A stretch of 39,338 nucleotides of DNA. It comes from a virus. Position 1 is the stretch's first letter. The number at the start of each line of letters is the position of its first letter. The stretch covers positions 1 to 39,338 of IMG/VR virus record IMGVR_UViG_3300042564_000462; one strand, given 5' to 3'. Made by a program: the position numbers and the translations under genes. Below are positions 24,561-30,239 of this stretch, one piece after another. The notes beneath the pieces were generated by a model. The model worked only from the letters and a program-made list of their open reading frames with translations. It searched no databases and was not told the DNA's origin.

Positions 24561-24711
24561 AGTATTTTTTATTCCTATCATAGAAATCTTCTTTAGCTTT
24601 ACTAAGCATCATGTCTTCAATGTGTGCTTCGATACGATCATAGCATGACTCGCAGACATCTTCGTCTTCCTGCTTGTATAGTTCTTCTATGTCCATGTTA
24701 CAGCATTCCAT
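24553..24711 (-). CDS. Cys-containing small acidic protein (52 aa)
   Basis: The 52-codon ORF starts within the WhiB stop (TAATG) and ends over the nuclease N-half start. It has Cys-Cys near the start and Cys-x2-Cys at residues 20-23 in an acidic helical context, a possible zinc hook. Length, Cys pattern and the two coupled junctions support it being a gene. It is a short protein with no known relatives that I can name. Confidence 0.6.
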   Translation of the reverse strand: MECCNMDIEELYKQEDEDVCESCYDRIEAHIEDMMLSKAKEDFYDRNKKYYD

Positions 24712-25013
24712 TACTTGTTCATTCCTCTCAAGAACCCTGAAGTCCAGGGCTGCTCAATCTTGATGTTGTATTTCTTTCTCCATTGACGGCGTTCATAGAC
24801 TGACATGCCACCCCAGAACCCCCACTCTTCGTGCTTGATACCCCAGTCTCTACACTTTTCTAGGACATCACAGTTTGCACAGACTTTCCTCAGCTGTGGA
24901 TAAACATTGGTCTTTGCCCATGCGTTATCTTCATTGTCTTCCCCTACTGGATAGAAGAAGTTAGTATCCATACCATCACATGCTGGTGTTTCATTCTCAT
25001 TAATTTGAAACAT
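24711..25013 (-). CDS. WhiB-family Fe-S transcriptional regulator (100 aa)
   Basis: The four cluster ligands Cys12, Cys45, Cys48 and Cys54 are in canonical spacing (Cys-x2-Cys-x5-Cys), followed by the Gly-Phe-Trp-Gly-Gly turn at residues 65-69 and a basic Arg/Lys tail for DNA binding. WhiB proteins bind a 4Fe-4S cluster and regulate transcription with the host sigma factor; phage versions can shift host transcription or block superinfection. The ATG at 25013 is preferred because AGGAG lies nine bases upstream; a longer start at 25022 has no spacing for one. This gene is the strongest host marker in the window. It overlaps the upstream gene by 14 bases. Confidence 0.93.
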   Translation of the reverse strand: MFQINENETPACDGMDTNFFYPVGEDNEDNAWAKTNVYPQLRKVCANCDVLEKCRDWGIKHEEWGFWGGMSVYERRQWRKKYNIKIEQPWTSGFLRGMNK

Positions 25014-25191
25014 CAAACACATCTCCTGTGTGTGGATCGTACCTACATGTAGTTAAACTTTTGAACCACATACATTCACCTTCCATTACTACTTCGTTAA
25101 TCTTTTGTAAATACTCTAATGTATCTGGACTTATTAATACATCAGCTCTGAATCCATCAATAGCAAAGTGATCTTCTGTTAGCTCTACCAT
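25000..25191 (-). CDS. Small protein (63 aa), unknown
   Basis: The 63-residue product has alternating Val/Ile/Phe residues, Glu/Asp and two Cys (Gly-Glu-Cys-Met-Trp and Thr-Thr-Cys-Arg-Tyr). A short beta-type core is possible. It starts in ATGGTAG at 25191, overlapping the stop of the 167-residue gene by seven bases, and runs into the WhiB start. No family is recognised. The WhiB link could mean a regulatory partner, but nothing proves it. Confidence 0.65.
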   Translation of the reverse strand: MVELTEDHFAIDGFRADVLISPDTLEYLQKINEVVMEGECMWFKSLTTCRYDPHTGDVFDVSN

Positions 25192-25688
25192 GATGCTTGA
25201 TACTCAATGTCGTAGTCCCATTTGTTTTCTTCTGTGATCTCATCAAGCAATTCAGTTAGTTGCTTGTGTGTTTCTTCAATGTCATGCCAGTACCACTCAT
25301 CAATGTCAGTAGATCCAAAGAAGAATCCTGATGCTGGTGGTAGTAACTCAAGAGCTAACTCAGTTGATCTGCTATCAAGCAGCACTCCACATCTATTATG
25401 TAGTGCAACTAAGTTCTCTCTAGTTACTGGTATAACTTGGCAAGTATCTTCACCACCTGCTAGTGTATCTACAAACCATGAATGAATTTGATTAGACTTA
25501 CGCCAATAGATAGCAGTCCACTCTACTGATACTGATGATGCTATGTTATCTTTTACTTTGATACCTGCAGCTTCAACGATGTCATTATACCTAGGGTTCT
25601 CTGCAAAGCTTACTCGATTGTTGTAATCTTTACGAGATATCTGGCTACCAATACGTTCACTTACATTTAGGTACATATCAAGACCCAT
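25185..25688 (-). CDS. Conserved-type phage protein (167 aa), unknown
   Basis: It begins Met-Gly-Leu-Asp-Met-Tyr-Leu and carries a Trp-Arg-Lys-Ser-Asn-Gln-Ile-His-Ser-Trp-Phe-Val block near residue 62, a pattern I recall from uncharacterised phage and bacterial proteins. A later Asp-Glu-Trp-Tyr-Trp-His motif and an acidic helical C-terminus follow. No Zn motif was seen. It overlaps the DUF932 stop by 11 bases. The Trp/His cluster could be a ligand-binding site. The function is unknown. Confidence 0.78.
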   Translation of the reverse strand: MGLDMYLNVSERIGSQISRKDYNNRVSFAENPRYNDIVEAAGIKVKDNIASSVSVEWTAIYWRKSNQIHSWFVDTLAGGEDTCQVIPVTRENLVALHNRCGVLLDSRSTELALELLPPASGFFFGSTDIDEWYWHDIEETHKQLTELLDEITEENKWDYDIEYQASW

Positions 25689-26658
25689 TGCTTACTCCTA
25701 ATAGTTGTAGGGCACGTGACTTCACGGCAATGTCTGTGCCGAGAATCATCTTGCCTGCTTGTTTTTTATAGTCTTTACTGAAGTGATCGGTTGCTTCTAC
25801 GATAGCTTGAAACGCACCGAACTTAGTGTTCTTAATGTTGTGTTGCGTGTCTGTCTCACCAATCCATACGTTCAATGCACTAGCTCTGTTACGTTCTACT
25901 CTTGTCTTAGATGTACGTTCACCTGCACTGAGCATCTCGTATGGTGAGAACTCAATCTTGCTAGGCAGTGGGTACACTCGCTTAACAAAGTTCTTGAACT
26001 CTTCGTTACTGAATTCAATTGAACGTAGGTATGACGATACTGTTGCATACTTCTGAACATCTTCGTTCATAATTCTAAATGCTTTTCGGATATCATCTGG
26101 GTTGATACTGCTGTTAGGGCTGTGCTTAACACGGTAGTAAATACCTTTAGCTTTACCACTCATCATTGCAGCATTGATCTGATTGGTACATCCAATACGA
26201 TTGACAACTGGTGTCATTTGGAATGGCATACTACCATCGTGTGATGTACGTGCAATTACATATGCATTATGTGGATCGTCACCTACTGTTACGTTAGCTG
26301 GTAGTTCAATGGTTGCCCATACTACATTGCCACCTTTGAGTTCACCTGCTGCACCATAACGTGCATCACTGTTGTTAACGATGTCGTCAAGGCATGAGAA
26401 GATCTCATCATTCTGTAGTACTTTGTATCGTGAACCTACTATTGCTAGTGGTGTAGGGTCTGTCTCAGTCCACCCCGTATTAGTCCACTTAACTGTTGCA
26501 TATCTATCTGGTACTTCAAGTGGATCAGTCTCATTAATAAATACATTTTCTAATGTAACCTTCCAGTCAAGTCCAGCCTTTACCATTAGGTCATGTGCTG
26601 AGTTAACTTCGTACTCACTATGCGTACCAATTACTGTGTAAGGATCTCGTCTAGTCAT
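25678..26658 (-). CDS. DUF932 family protein (326 aa)
   Basis: The recognisable pattern is that of DUF932/phage-plasmid-like TIGR03299 proteins. Near residues 79-86 there is Ile-Val-Gly-Ser-Arg-Tyr-Lys-Val, followed by Gln-Asn-Asp-Glu. Thereafter a strand-rich core holds a Thr-Pro-Val-Val-Asn-Arg-Ile-Gly-Cys-Thr-Asn-Gln motif. A helical C-terminal half ends in Arg-Ala-Leu-Gln-Leu-Leu. DUF932 genes often accompany phage recombination or replication genes, but their reaction is not known. Here it follows several small ORFs and precedes WhiB. The start ATG 26658 overlaps the previous gene by eight bases in ATGACTAG. Confidence 0.88.
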   Translation of the reverse strand: MTRRDPYTVIGTHSEYEVNSAHDLMVKAGLDWKVTLENVFINETDPLEVPDRYATVKWTNTGWTETDPTPLAIVGSRYKVLQNDEIFSCLDDIVNNSDARYGAAGELKGGNVVWATIELPANVTVGDDPHNAYVIARTSHDGSMPFQMTPVVNRIGCTNQINAAMMSGKAKGIYYRVKHSPNSSINPDDIRKAFRIMNEDVQKYATVSSYLRSIEFSNEEFKNFVKRVYPLPSKIEFSPYEMLSAGERTSKTRVERNRASALNVWIGETDTQHNIKNTKFGAFQAIVEATDHFSKDYKKQAGKMILGTDIAVKSRALQLLGVSNGS

Positions 26659-26968
26659 TCTGTTCCTCTATCATCTCTGCGAATGCAGCATCTATATCTA
26701 CTGCGTTTACTTCTTGTATAATTAATTCATCTATTGCTTCTTCAGCGTAATCAAATGCACTAGCTAGTAGCAGTATTGCTAGCTGCTTGGCATCTTCCAT
26801 CGCTTTTGTTCTATCATTGCGCTCTAGTCGTTTATAGATTTGGTATAACGCTTGAAGAAAATCAAGTGCCACCTTATCCGTTACGGCTATACCTACAATC
26901 TCTGGGTATCCTTCTCGTTCATACCAATCAAACGGGTCGTTAAACCACGGCTCGTCTTTGATGCTCAT
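26651..26968 (-). CDS. Acidic helical protein (105 aa), unknown
   Basis: The product has 105 residues with an N-terminal Trp-Phe, Asp-Trp-Tyr-Glu-Arg segment and a long helical region rich in Ala, Leu, Asp and Glu. It is likely a helical bundle or an adaptor. The start overlaps the previous stop (TAATG) and the stop overlaps the DUF932 start by eight bases. No motif known to me is present. Confidence 0.72.
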   Translation of the reverse strand: MSIKDEPWFNDPFDWYEREGYPEIVGIAVTDKVALDFLQALYQIYKRLERNDRTKAMEDAKQLAILLLASAFDYAEEAIDELIIQEVNAVDIDAAFAEMIEEQND

Positions 26969-27369
26969 TAAATCTCCTGTGCTTCTGTGCTTATAATCTC
27001 TTCGTGCTTAGTGTCCCAATCATCTTCATCTATTTTTTCTACTAACTCTTCTGTACTGTATGCTTCATCAGCTTGATCTTCTGCGTCATCATCATTACGT
27101 GCTGTTACTTGTACTGTTACTGTTGCTCTTTGAAGGCGTTCAATAGTGTATGTAACTGCCCATTCTCTACGCATTAATGGGATTTCAAAGAACTTAAGAC
27201 TTCTATTTGTTTGTTCAGCCCAGTCATCATATTCACTGCACCAATCCATCTCTCTTGCTTTATCATAGATAGCATTGGTAATACGATAGCCATCTTCCAT
27301 TACTTCATTGATCTTGTTAGTAACTTCTTGCTGTGTGTAGTACTGCGTACCACTGCTTGTCTTAATCAT
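26968..27369 (-). CDS. Hypothetical phage protein (133 aa), acidic tail
   Basis: Residues 1-70 are helical with Trp-Cys-Ser-Glu-Tyr-Asp-Asp-Trp. Residues 70-95 form a beta strand (Ala-Val-Thr-Tyr-Thr-Ile-Glu-Arg, Ala-Thr-Val-Thr-Val-Gln-Val). The remainder is highly acidic with Asp/Glu runs. This beta strand plus acidic tail recalls uncharacterised actinophage proteins that I cannot name. It starts at ATG 27369 in an ATGATTAA overlap with the previous gene's stop. The acidic tail could mimic DNA or bind a basic protein, which is speculation. Confidence 0.75.
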   Translation of the reverse strand: MIKTSSGTQYYTQQEVTNKINEVMEDGYRITNAIYDKAREMDWCSEYDDWAEQTNRSLKFFEIPLMRREWAVTYTIERLQRATVTVQVTARNDDDAEDQADEAYSTEELVEKIDEDDWDTKHEEIISTEAQEI

Positions 27370-27595
27370 TTGTTACCTCTGATTCTGCTATGACTTCAAT
27401 CAGTTTTTCTTTATGCTTACTAGATAGACTGCGCGGAACTATGCCTGCTTTTAATTTATATCTATTAAGTAACTCTGTGAATTCTTCTTTATGAATTTCT
27501 CTTAACTCTTTACTTGCATCATAGTGACAGCGTAATGCTCTCTTTGCGTACTCTTTTTCTTTATGAGTTTTTGTTACTGTTTGTAACTTAGTCAT
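27362..27595 (-). CDS. Small basic protein (77 aa)
   Basis: The 77-residue product is rich in Lys, Arg and His in a helical arrangement (Glu-Lys-Glu-Tyr-Ala-Lys-Arg-Ala, Ala-Ser-Lys-Glu-Leu). The stop and start are both in eight-base ATGAYTAR overlaps with the neighbours. It could bind nucleic acid. No family is recognised. Its basic charge contrasts with the acidic proteins on both sides. Confidence 0.7.
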   Translation of the reverse strand: MTKLQTVTKTHKEKEYAKRALRCHYDASKELREIHKEEFTELLNRYKLKAGIVPRSLSSKHKEKLIEVIAESEVTND

Positions 27596-28148
27596 TGAGG
27601 TGACCTACTGGATCTGTTGTGTGATGGAATGTAACTGCTTGTAGTGATGAGTAGAAGATACGTGGTGGGATGTTGTGGTCACGTGCCATCTTTAATAGTC
27701 CCAATAAGCTGGCTGTGCAGCCTAGTGTTTCTGCTTCATGTAGCAAATCATCTACTAGCTTTAGTTCGTATTCAATGTTATCTTCTTCATCAGCTTCTTC
27801 TGCCATACCTGCGTGACATAGCATAAAGGCAGCTAAGATCATTGATGAGTAACCAATTGCTTCTGCTTCCATCAACTCATCGTCAACCATAGCTTGGCTA
27901 ATAGTTGTAAATGATTTCATAATGTCTACTCGAATGTTGAATGGTGCATCACTGAAGTACTTAAGTACACCGTCACGTACCTTGATGTTGGTTGTTGCTA
28001 GGTGGATTAGCTCAAGCTCTTCGGTACTTAGCTGATCATAGTTAGCATCCTCATCTAATAGGAAAGCCATCATCTTGTATACATCTTGAACAATTGCTAG
28101 ATGTTCTGGGGTAATTGCACCTAGGTCTATCTCTTTTGTTGTACTCAC
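27588..28148 (-). CDS. Helical protein (186 aa), unknown
   Basis: The start is GTG 28148, chosen because AGAGG lies eight bases upstream and the previous ORF's TGA overlaps it (GTGA). A longer in-frame start at 28241 would run across the Cys-rich ORF at 28145-28324. The product is nearly all helical, with Glu, Leu, Ala and Met enriched and an acidic central stretch (residues about 125-140). Alternating hydrophobic patches suggest a helical repeat or a small bundle. No enzymatic motif was seen. Confidence 0.72.
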   Translation of the reverse strand: MSTTKEIDLGAITPEHLAIVQDVYKMMAFLLDEDANYDQLSTEELELIHLATTNIKVRDGVLKYFSDAPFNIRVDIMKSFTTISQAMVDDELMEAEAIGYSSMILAAFMLCHAGMAEEADEEDNIEYELKLVDDLLHEAETLGCTASLLGLLKMARDHNIPPRIFYSSLQAVTFHHTTDPVGHLND

Positions 28149-28324
28149 TTGCTGTTCCTCTCGGTTGTTATTTCTATTTCTCCACATGTAATACATGCAA
28201 AGTCTGGACAGTCTTTCTTGTATCTTGCACAAACAATCCATCTATAAGTGTTGTCTTCTCCACAGCTACTACACTCTGGACTATAGATATGATTGCACTT
28301 AGTAAGCGCATTGTTATCTACCAA
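28145..28324 (-). CDS. Multi-Cys zinc-ribbon-type protein (59 aa)
   Basis: The reading frame has eight Cys: Cys-Asn-His near residue 10, Cys-x2-Cys near 18-21, and Cys at 32, 39, 44 and 47 (last pair Cys-x2-Cys-Gly). An Arg-Trp-Ile-Val-Cys segment lies between the pairs. This density and spacing imply two zinc ribbons. The start is uncertain: TTG 28324 is the best in-frame codon, with AGG about 11 bases upstream. The TGA overlaps the next GTG by four bases, matching the junction style of the block. Confidence 0.6.
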   Translation of the reverse strand: MVDNNALTKCNHIYSPECSSCGEDNTYRWIVCARYKKDCPDFACITCGEIEITTERNSK

Positions 28325-28361
28325 CTTAGTAAACGCCTAACTCTCTACTGTTTCGGAAAGA

Positions 28362-28397
28362 GAGAGAGGTGCAGGGCGAATGCCCCACACCTCTCTC
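28362..28397 (-). terminator. Hairpin after SSB-like gene
   Basis: A 16-bp stem with one mismatch (28362-28377 with 28382-28397) and a 4-nt loop ends eight bases after the SSB-like stop on the leftward strand. The sequence downstream in that direction is TCTTTCC-like, a weak U tract. It could be a partial terminator separating the early-most genes from the following small-gene block. Confidence 0.6.
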
Positions 28398-28404
28398 GAT
28401 TGAA

Positions 28405-28731
28405 CTAGACTTCTGCTAGTTCTACGGACTTGATAAGTACACGGGTAAGCGGTGGCTTGCGGTCACTCAACTCAACTCCCTGACGAACATCGAACTTGGT
28501 GTCTAATTCACCTACGATATTCACTACTGGTGTAAAGCCGTTACCGTCTTGCATTTCGCGCAGTCCTCGCAGTGTGCTTGCAATGCTTTCGTCAAAGCAG
28601 GCTACTGGGATTGTGAACTTTGCTCGTTCGTTACCAACCTTCTGGGTCAACTGACCCACGATCATCAAGCCGTACTGATCGAACTCCTTGATGTTCTTCA
28701 ACTTACCTGTCACTGTTAGTTCGTTGTTCAT
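28405..28731 (-). CDS. SSB-like OB-fold protein (108 aa)
   Basis: The sequence has the strand order of an OB fold: Leu-Thr-Val-Thr-Gly-Lys-Leu-Lys-Asn, Tyr-Gly-Leu-Met-Ile-Val, Lys-Phe-Thr-Ile-Pro-Val-Ala-Cys-Phe and Val-Val-Asn-Ile-Val-Gly. A helix-like Ile-Ala-Ser-Thr-Leu-Arg-Gly lies between. That fits a minimal ssDNA-binding protein for replication and recombination. It has no acidic C-terminal tail of the bacterial SSB type. AGGAG is six bases before ATG 28731. Two hairpins flank the gene, so it can be expressed as a separate unit at high level. The assignment is by fold pattern. Confidence 0.72.
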   Translation of the reverse strand: MNNELTVTGKLKNIKEFDQYGLMIVGQLTQKVGNERAKFTIPVACFDESIASTLRGLREMQDGNGFTPVVNIVGELDTKFDVRQGVELSDRKPPLTRVLIKSVELAEV

Positions 28732-28755
28732 CCTTGCTCCTTTTATCTGTTGAGT

Positions 28756-28789
28756 GGCTTACGCCCCCCACAAAGTGGGGGCGTAAGCC
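28756..28789 (-). promoter_or_regulatory. 13-bp perfect hairpin upstream of SSB-like gene
   Basis: GGCTTACGCCCCC (28756-28768) pairs with GGGGGCGTAAGCC (28777-28789). It starts five bases after the stop of the 199-residue gene. On the plus strand it is followed by a TATTTTTATTT run and would act as a rightward terminator. In the leftward direction it lacks a U tract, so it is better seen as an mRNA stabiliser or processing site ahead of the SSB-like gene. Confidence 0.6.
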
Positions 28790-28794
28790 TATTT

Positions 28795-29394
28795 TTATTT
28801 GGATACTAAAACTCTGTCGCAGTTCTGACATAGTTCTAGTCGTGATGGTGTGTAGAGATTGCATTCACTGCACACCGTGTTGAGGCGAGTGAAGTATTGC
28901 TGGTCACTCTCTATGTAGCGAAGACCTGGCAACCCCATAAAGAAGTTCTCTGTGGGTCTGTCAGCCATTGAGTTCCAGTCTTGCTTGAATTCGTGACGTT
29001 CCTCGTCTTGTTCCTCAAGCACTGGTACGTGCCTGCAGGTAGGGTCGAAGCAGTCTGCTTCTTTGAGTCCACACATAGCTTTTGTGCCAGAGATTACGTA
29101 GATCTTGCGACCTGTGTGTTGGACTGGAGATACCCAGTCGTGTCCTGATACAGGCTCAGTCTCTGTTGAGATAGTGCCTGCTCGTGACTCTGAGCGATCA
29201 CCAAAGACATAGTCCGTGGTGTCGTGTCCGTACTTGGTTTGTACGTCAACCCAGTCTTCGTCTTCTGTGTCTAAGTCATCGTCATTTACTAGCGACTTGA
29301 CTGCAACGACACGGTCAAAGAGACCTGCTTGCTTGAGTACGTCTAAGATGCTGGATAGCTTCTCGTCGTCCCCGTAGGTACTTAAGTCAGTCAT
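28795..29394 (-). CDS. Acidic protein with C-terminal zinc ribbon (199 aa)
   Basis: The N-terminal third has a Leu-Lys-Gln-Ala-Gly helix then a very acidic stretch (Asp-Asp-Asp, Glu-Asp-Glu-Asp). The middle contains Met-Cys-Gly, Cys-Phe and Thr-Cys-Arg-His Cys/His residues. The C-terminus has Cys-Ser-Glu-Cys and Cys-Gln-Asn-Cys, a clear zinc ribbon. AGGAG lies seven bases before ATG 29394. Zinc ribbons of this type often bind nucleic acid or RNA polymerase. It is the second gene of the leftward block and probably early-expressed. No family is recognised. Confidence 0.75.
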   Translation of the reverse strand: MTDLSTYGDDEKLSSILDVLKQAGLFDRVVAVKSLVNDDDLDTEDEDWVDVQTKYGHDTTDYVFGDRSESRAGTISTETEPVSGHDWVSPVQHTGRKIYVISGTKAMCGLKEADCFDPTCRHVPVLEEQDEERHEFKQDWNSMADRPTENFFMGLPGLRYIESDQQYFTRLNTVCSECNLYTPSRLELCQNCDRVLVSK

Positions 29395-29443
29395 TATTTA
29401 CTCCTGTTCTGTGACTGATTGGATCCACCTAGAATCCATAGCA

Positions 29444-29474
29444 ACGACCACACCACGCAGAGCGGGGTGGTCGT
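29444..29474 (-). promoter_or_regulatory. Hairpin between first two leftward genes
   Basis: ACGACCAC (29444-29451) pairs with GTGGTCGT (29467-29474), with further partial CC/GG pairing. It lies 12 bases past the stop of the 65-residue gene in the leftward direction. It joins three other intergenic hairpins in the leftward block. It carries no U tract. Confidence 0.5.
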
Positions 29475-29485
29475 CACTAAAGAAC

Positions 29486-29683
29486 CTAGAAAGGTGGTTC
29501 CCAACGCTCTACGTCATAACGTAGGTCGTGGACTTGTTGGGATAATCTGTAGTTATCTTGAGATACTTCTACTATCTGTTGAACGTAATCGTTACATTCA
29601 TCGTTAAGGCGCATCACTTTGAAGACAAGCAGGGTGATGATGATGGTTAATAGAAGGTCGAACCCATTGATTGTTGATAGCAT
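29486..29683 (-). CDS. Small membrane protein with coiled coil (65 aa)
   Basis: Residues 7-23 form a transmembrane helix (Leu, Ile, Thr, Val) after a short N-terminus. The rest is a charged, heptad-like coiled coil with Asn, Gln, Asp and Tyr. AAGGA lies seven bases before ATG 29683. It is the first gene after the divergent control region, so likely one of the first proteins made. Such first-expressed small membrane proteins often modify the host envelope or block superinfection, which is inference. Confidence 0.65.
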   Translation of the reverse strand: MLSTINGFDLLLTIIITLLVFKVMRLNDECNDYVQQIVEVSQDNYRLSQQVHDLRYDVERWEPPF

Positions 29684-29801
29684 TGTAGTTCCTTTCTGGT
29701 TGACATTAACTACAAACTACCTAGCAAGCTTTGCTTGCTTATCTCTTTAGGGGGGCTAATAGTCTGGATAAGACAGTCAACAGTACAAACAGTCGAGGTC
29801 T

Positions 29802-29830
29802 TTGTCTTTAAACTAAACCATAGTTATAAT
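29802..29830 (+). promoter_or_regulatory. Candidate rightward sigma-70-like promoter
   Basis: TTGTCT at 29802-29807, a 17-bp spacer, and TATAAT at 29825-29830. The -10 box is perfect and the -35 box matches four of six bases. Transcription would start near 29837, about 400 bases before the terminase gene, so the terminase would have a long structured leader. It is supported by motif and spacing only. Confidence 0.55.
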
Positions 29831-29871
29831 TACCTCCCCCCAGGTAGTCTCTGAGCTGGTAGGGGGGGACA

Positions 29872-29918
29872 AGCGGAGCGAAATGAAGGAGCGATAGCGA
29901 CTGAATGTAGCGGAGCGA
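29872..29918. repeat. GAGCGA iterated repeats, candidate origin element
   Basis: AGCGGAGCGA occurs at 29872-29881 and 29909-29918. GAGCGA also occurs at 29889-29894 and TAGCGA at 29895-29900, giving four GCGA units within 47 bases. Iterated short repeats next to GC hairpins and near AT-rich DNA are typical of initiator-binding sites. The adjacent replication genes are on the opposite strand and no initiator gene was recognised. Confidence 0.45.
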
Positions 29919-30041
29919 GAAGGATAACGTAACTGTAGACTTGACCCCCAGTTGTTAATCTCGTACGGAAGTAATACTGTAGAGTCTGTAATAATTTATA
30001 GTTAGTTGTTTGCCCGTAGTATTATCTATTTGTTTTGTTTA

Positions 30042-30101
30042 TAACAATCTATGTGATTTAGGTAACAATCTGATAACAGAGCGTTACAAGTGTTCTGTAA
30101 C
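30042..30101. promoter_or_regulatory. TAACAATCT direct repeat and inverted repeat, operator-like
   Basis: TAACAATCT occurs at 30042-30050 and 30063-30071, exactly 21 bases apart or two helical turns. TAACAG variants follow. GTTACA (30083-30088) pairs with TGTAAC (30096-30101). Same-face direct repeats and a nearby inverted repeat suggest a regulator binding site before the terminase. Confidence 0.45.
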
Positions 30102-30163
30102 AGGGTTAGTATTAGTAGAGGTTATAAGTAAAGCAAGCTTGTCTTATGGCTTGCCAGTTAATT

Positions 30164-30186
30164 GCAACCCCCTTTGGAGGGGTTGC
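30164..30186 (+). terminator. GC hairpin in terminase leader, attenuator candidate
   Basis: GCAACCCC (30164-30171) pairs with GGGGTTGC (30179-30186) around a 7-nt loop, followed by TTACTATTACTATT. The T run is not continuous, so termination would be partial. It separates the candidate promoter from the terminase gene and could let late transcription be regulated by antitermination. Confidence 0.55.
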
Positions 30187-30190
30187 TTAC

Positions 30191-30213
30191 TATTACTATT
30201 ATTAATAGTAATA
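30191..30213. repeat. 23-bp AT palindrome before terminase
   Basis: TATTACTATTA (30191-30201) and TAATAGTAATA (30203-30213) are perfect inverted arms around one T. An overlapping second inverted repeat (TAATAGTA at 30203-30210 with TACTATTA at 30212-30219) continues it. It lies 27 bases before ATG 30240. Operator, packaging-related or DNA-unwinding roles are possible. Confidence 0.55.
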
Positions 30214-30239
30214 CTATTATTAGAATAATTAGGTTTATT

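Larger units (their letters stand above)
29684..30239. promoter_or_regulatory. Divergent control region between early and late blocks
   Basis: This is about 550 bases without a convincing gene. It holds, from left to right, the 7-bp hairpin AGCAAGC/GCTTGCT (29723-29739) and a plus-strand promoter candidate at 29802-29830. A C6/G6 hairpin follows near 29836-29868, then GAGCGA iterations at 29876-29918 and a paired TAACAATCT repeat. A GTTACA/TGTAAC inverted repeat, a GC hairpin and a 23-bp palindrome just before the terminase start complete it. It is the best candidate for the origin, the divergent promoter pair and the operators of this phage. No clear leftward sigma-70 promoter was found here. 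Confidence 0.6.

Noticed and set aside
28149-28241. Upstream start for the 186-residue protein
   Set aside because: It would cover the Cys-rich ORF in another frame; GTG 28148 has a good binding site and a GTGA overlap.
29700-29705. Perfect TTGACA box on the plus strand
   Set aside because: No -10 like sequence lies 15-19 bases downstream, so it is not supported as a promoter.
30010-30228. 72-residue plus-strand ORF in the control region
   Set aside because: It crosses repeats, a hairpin and the palindrome, ends in a Leu/Ile run created by AT-rich DNA, and has no binding site.
30162-30239. In-frame TTG start that would lengthen the terminase by 26 residues
   Set aside because: The extra residues translate a GC hairpin and an AT palindrome, give a low-complexity Ile/Thr peptide, and there is no binding site; ATG 30240 begins the normal-looking protein.
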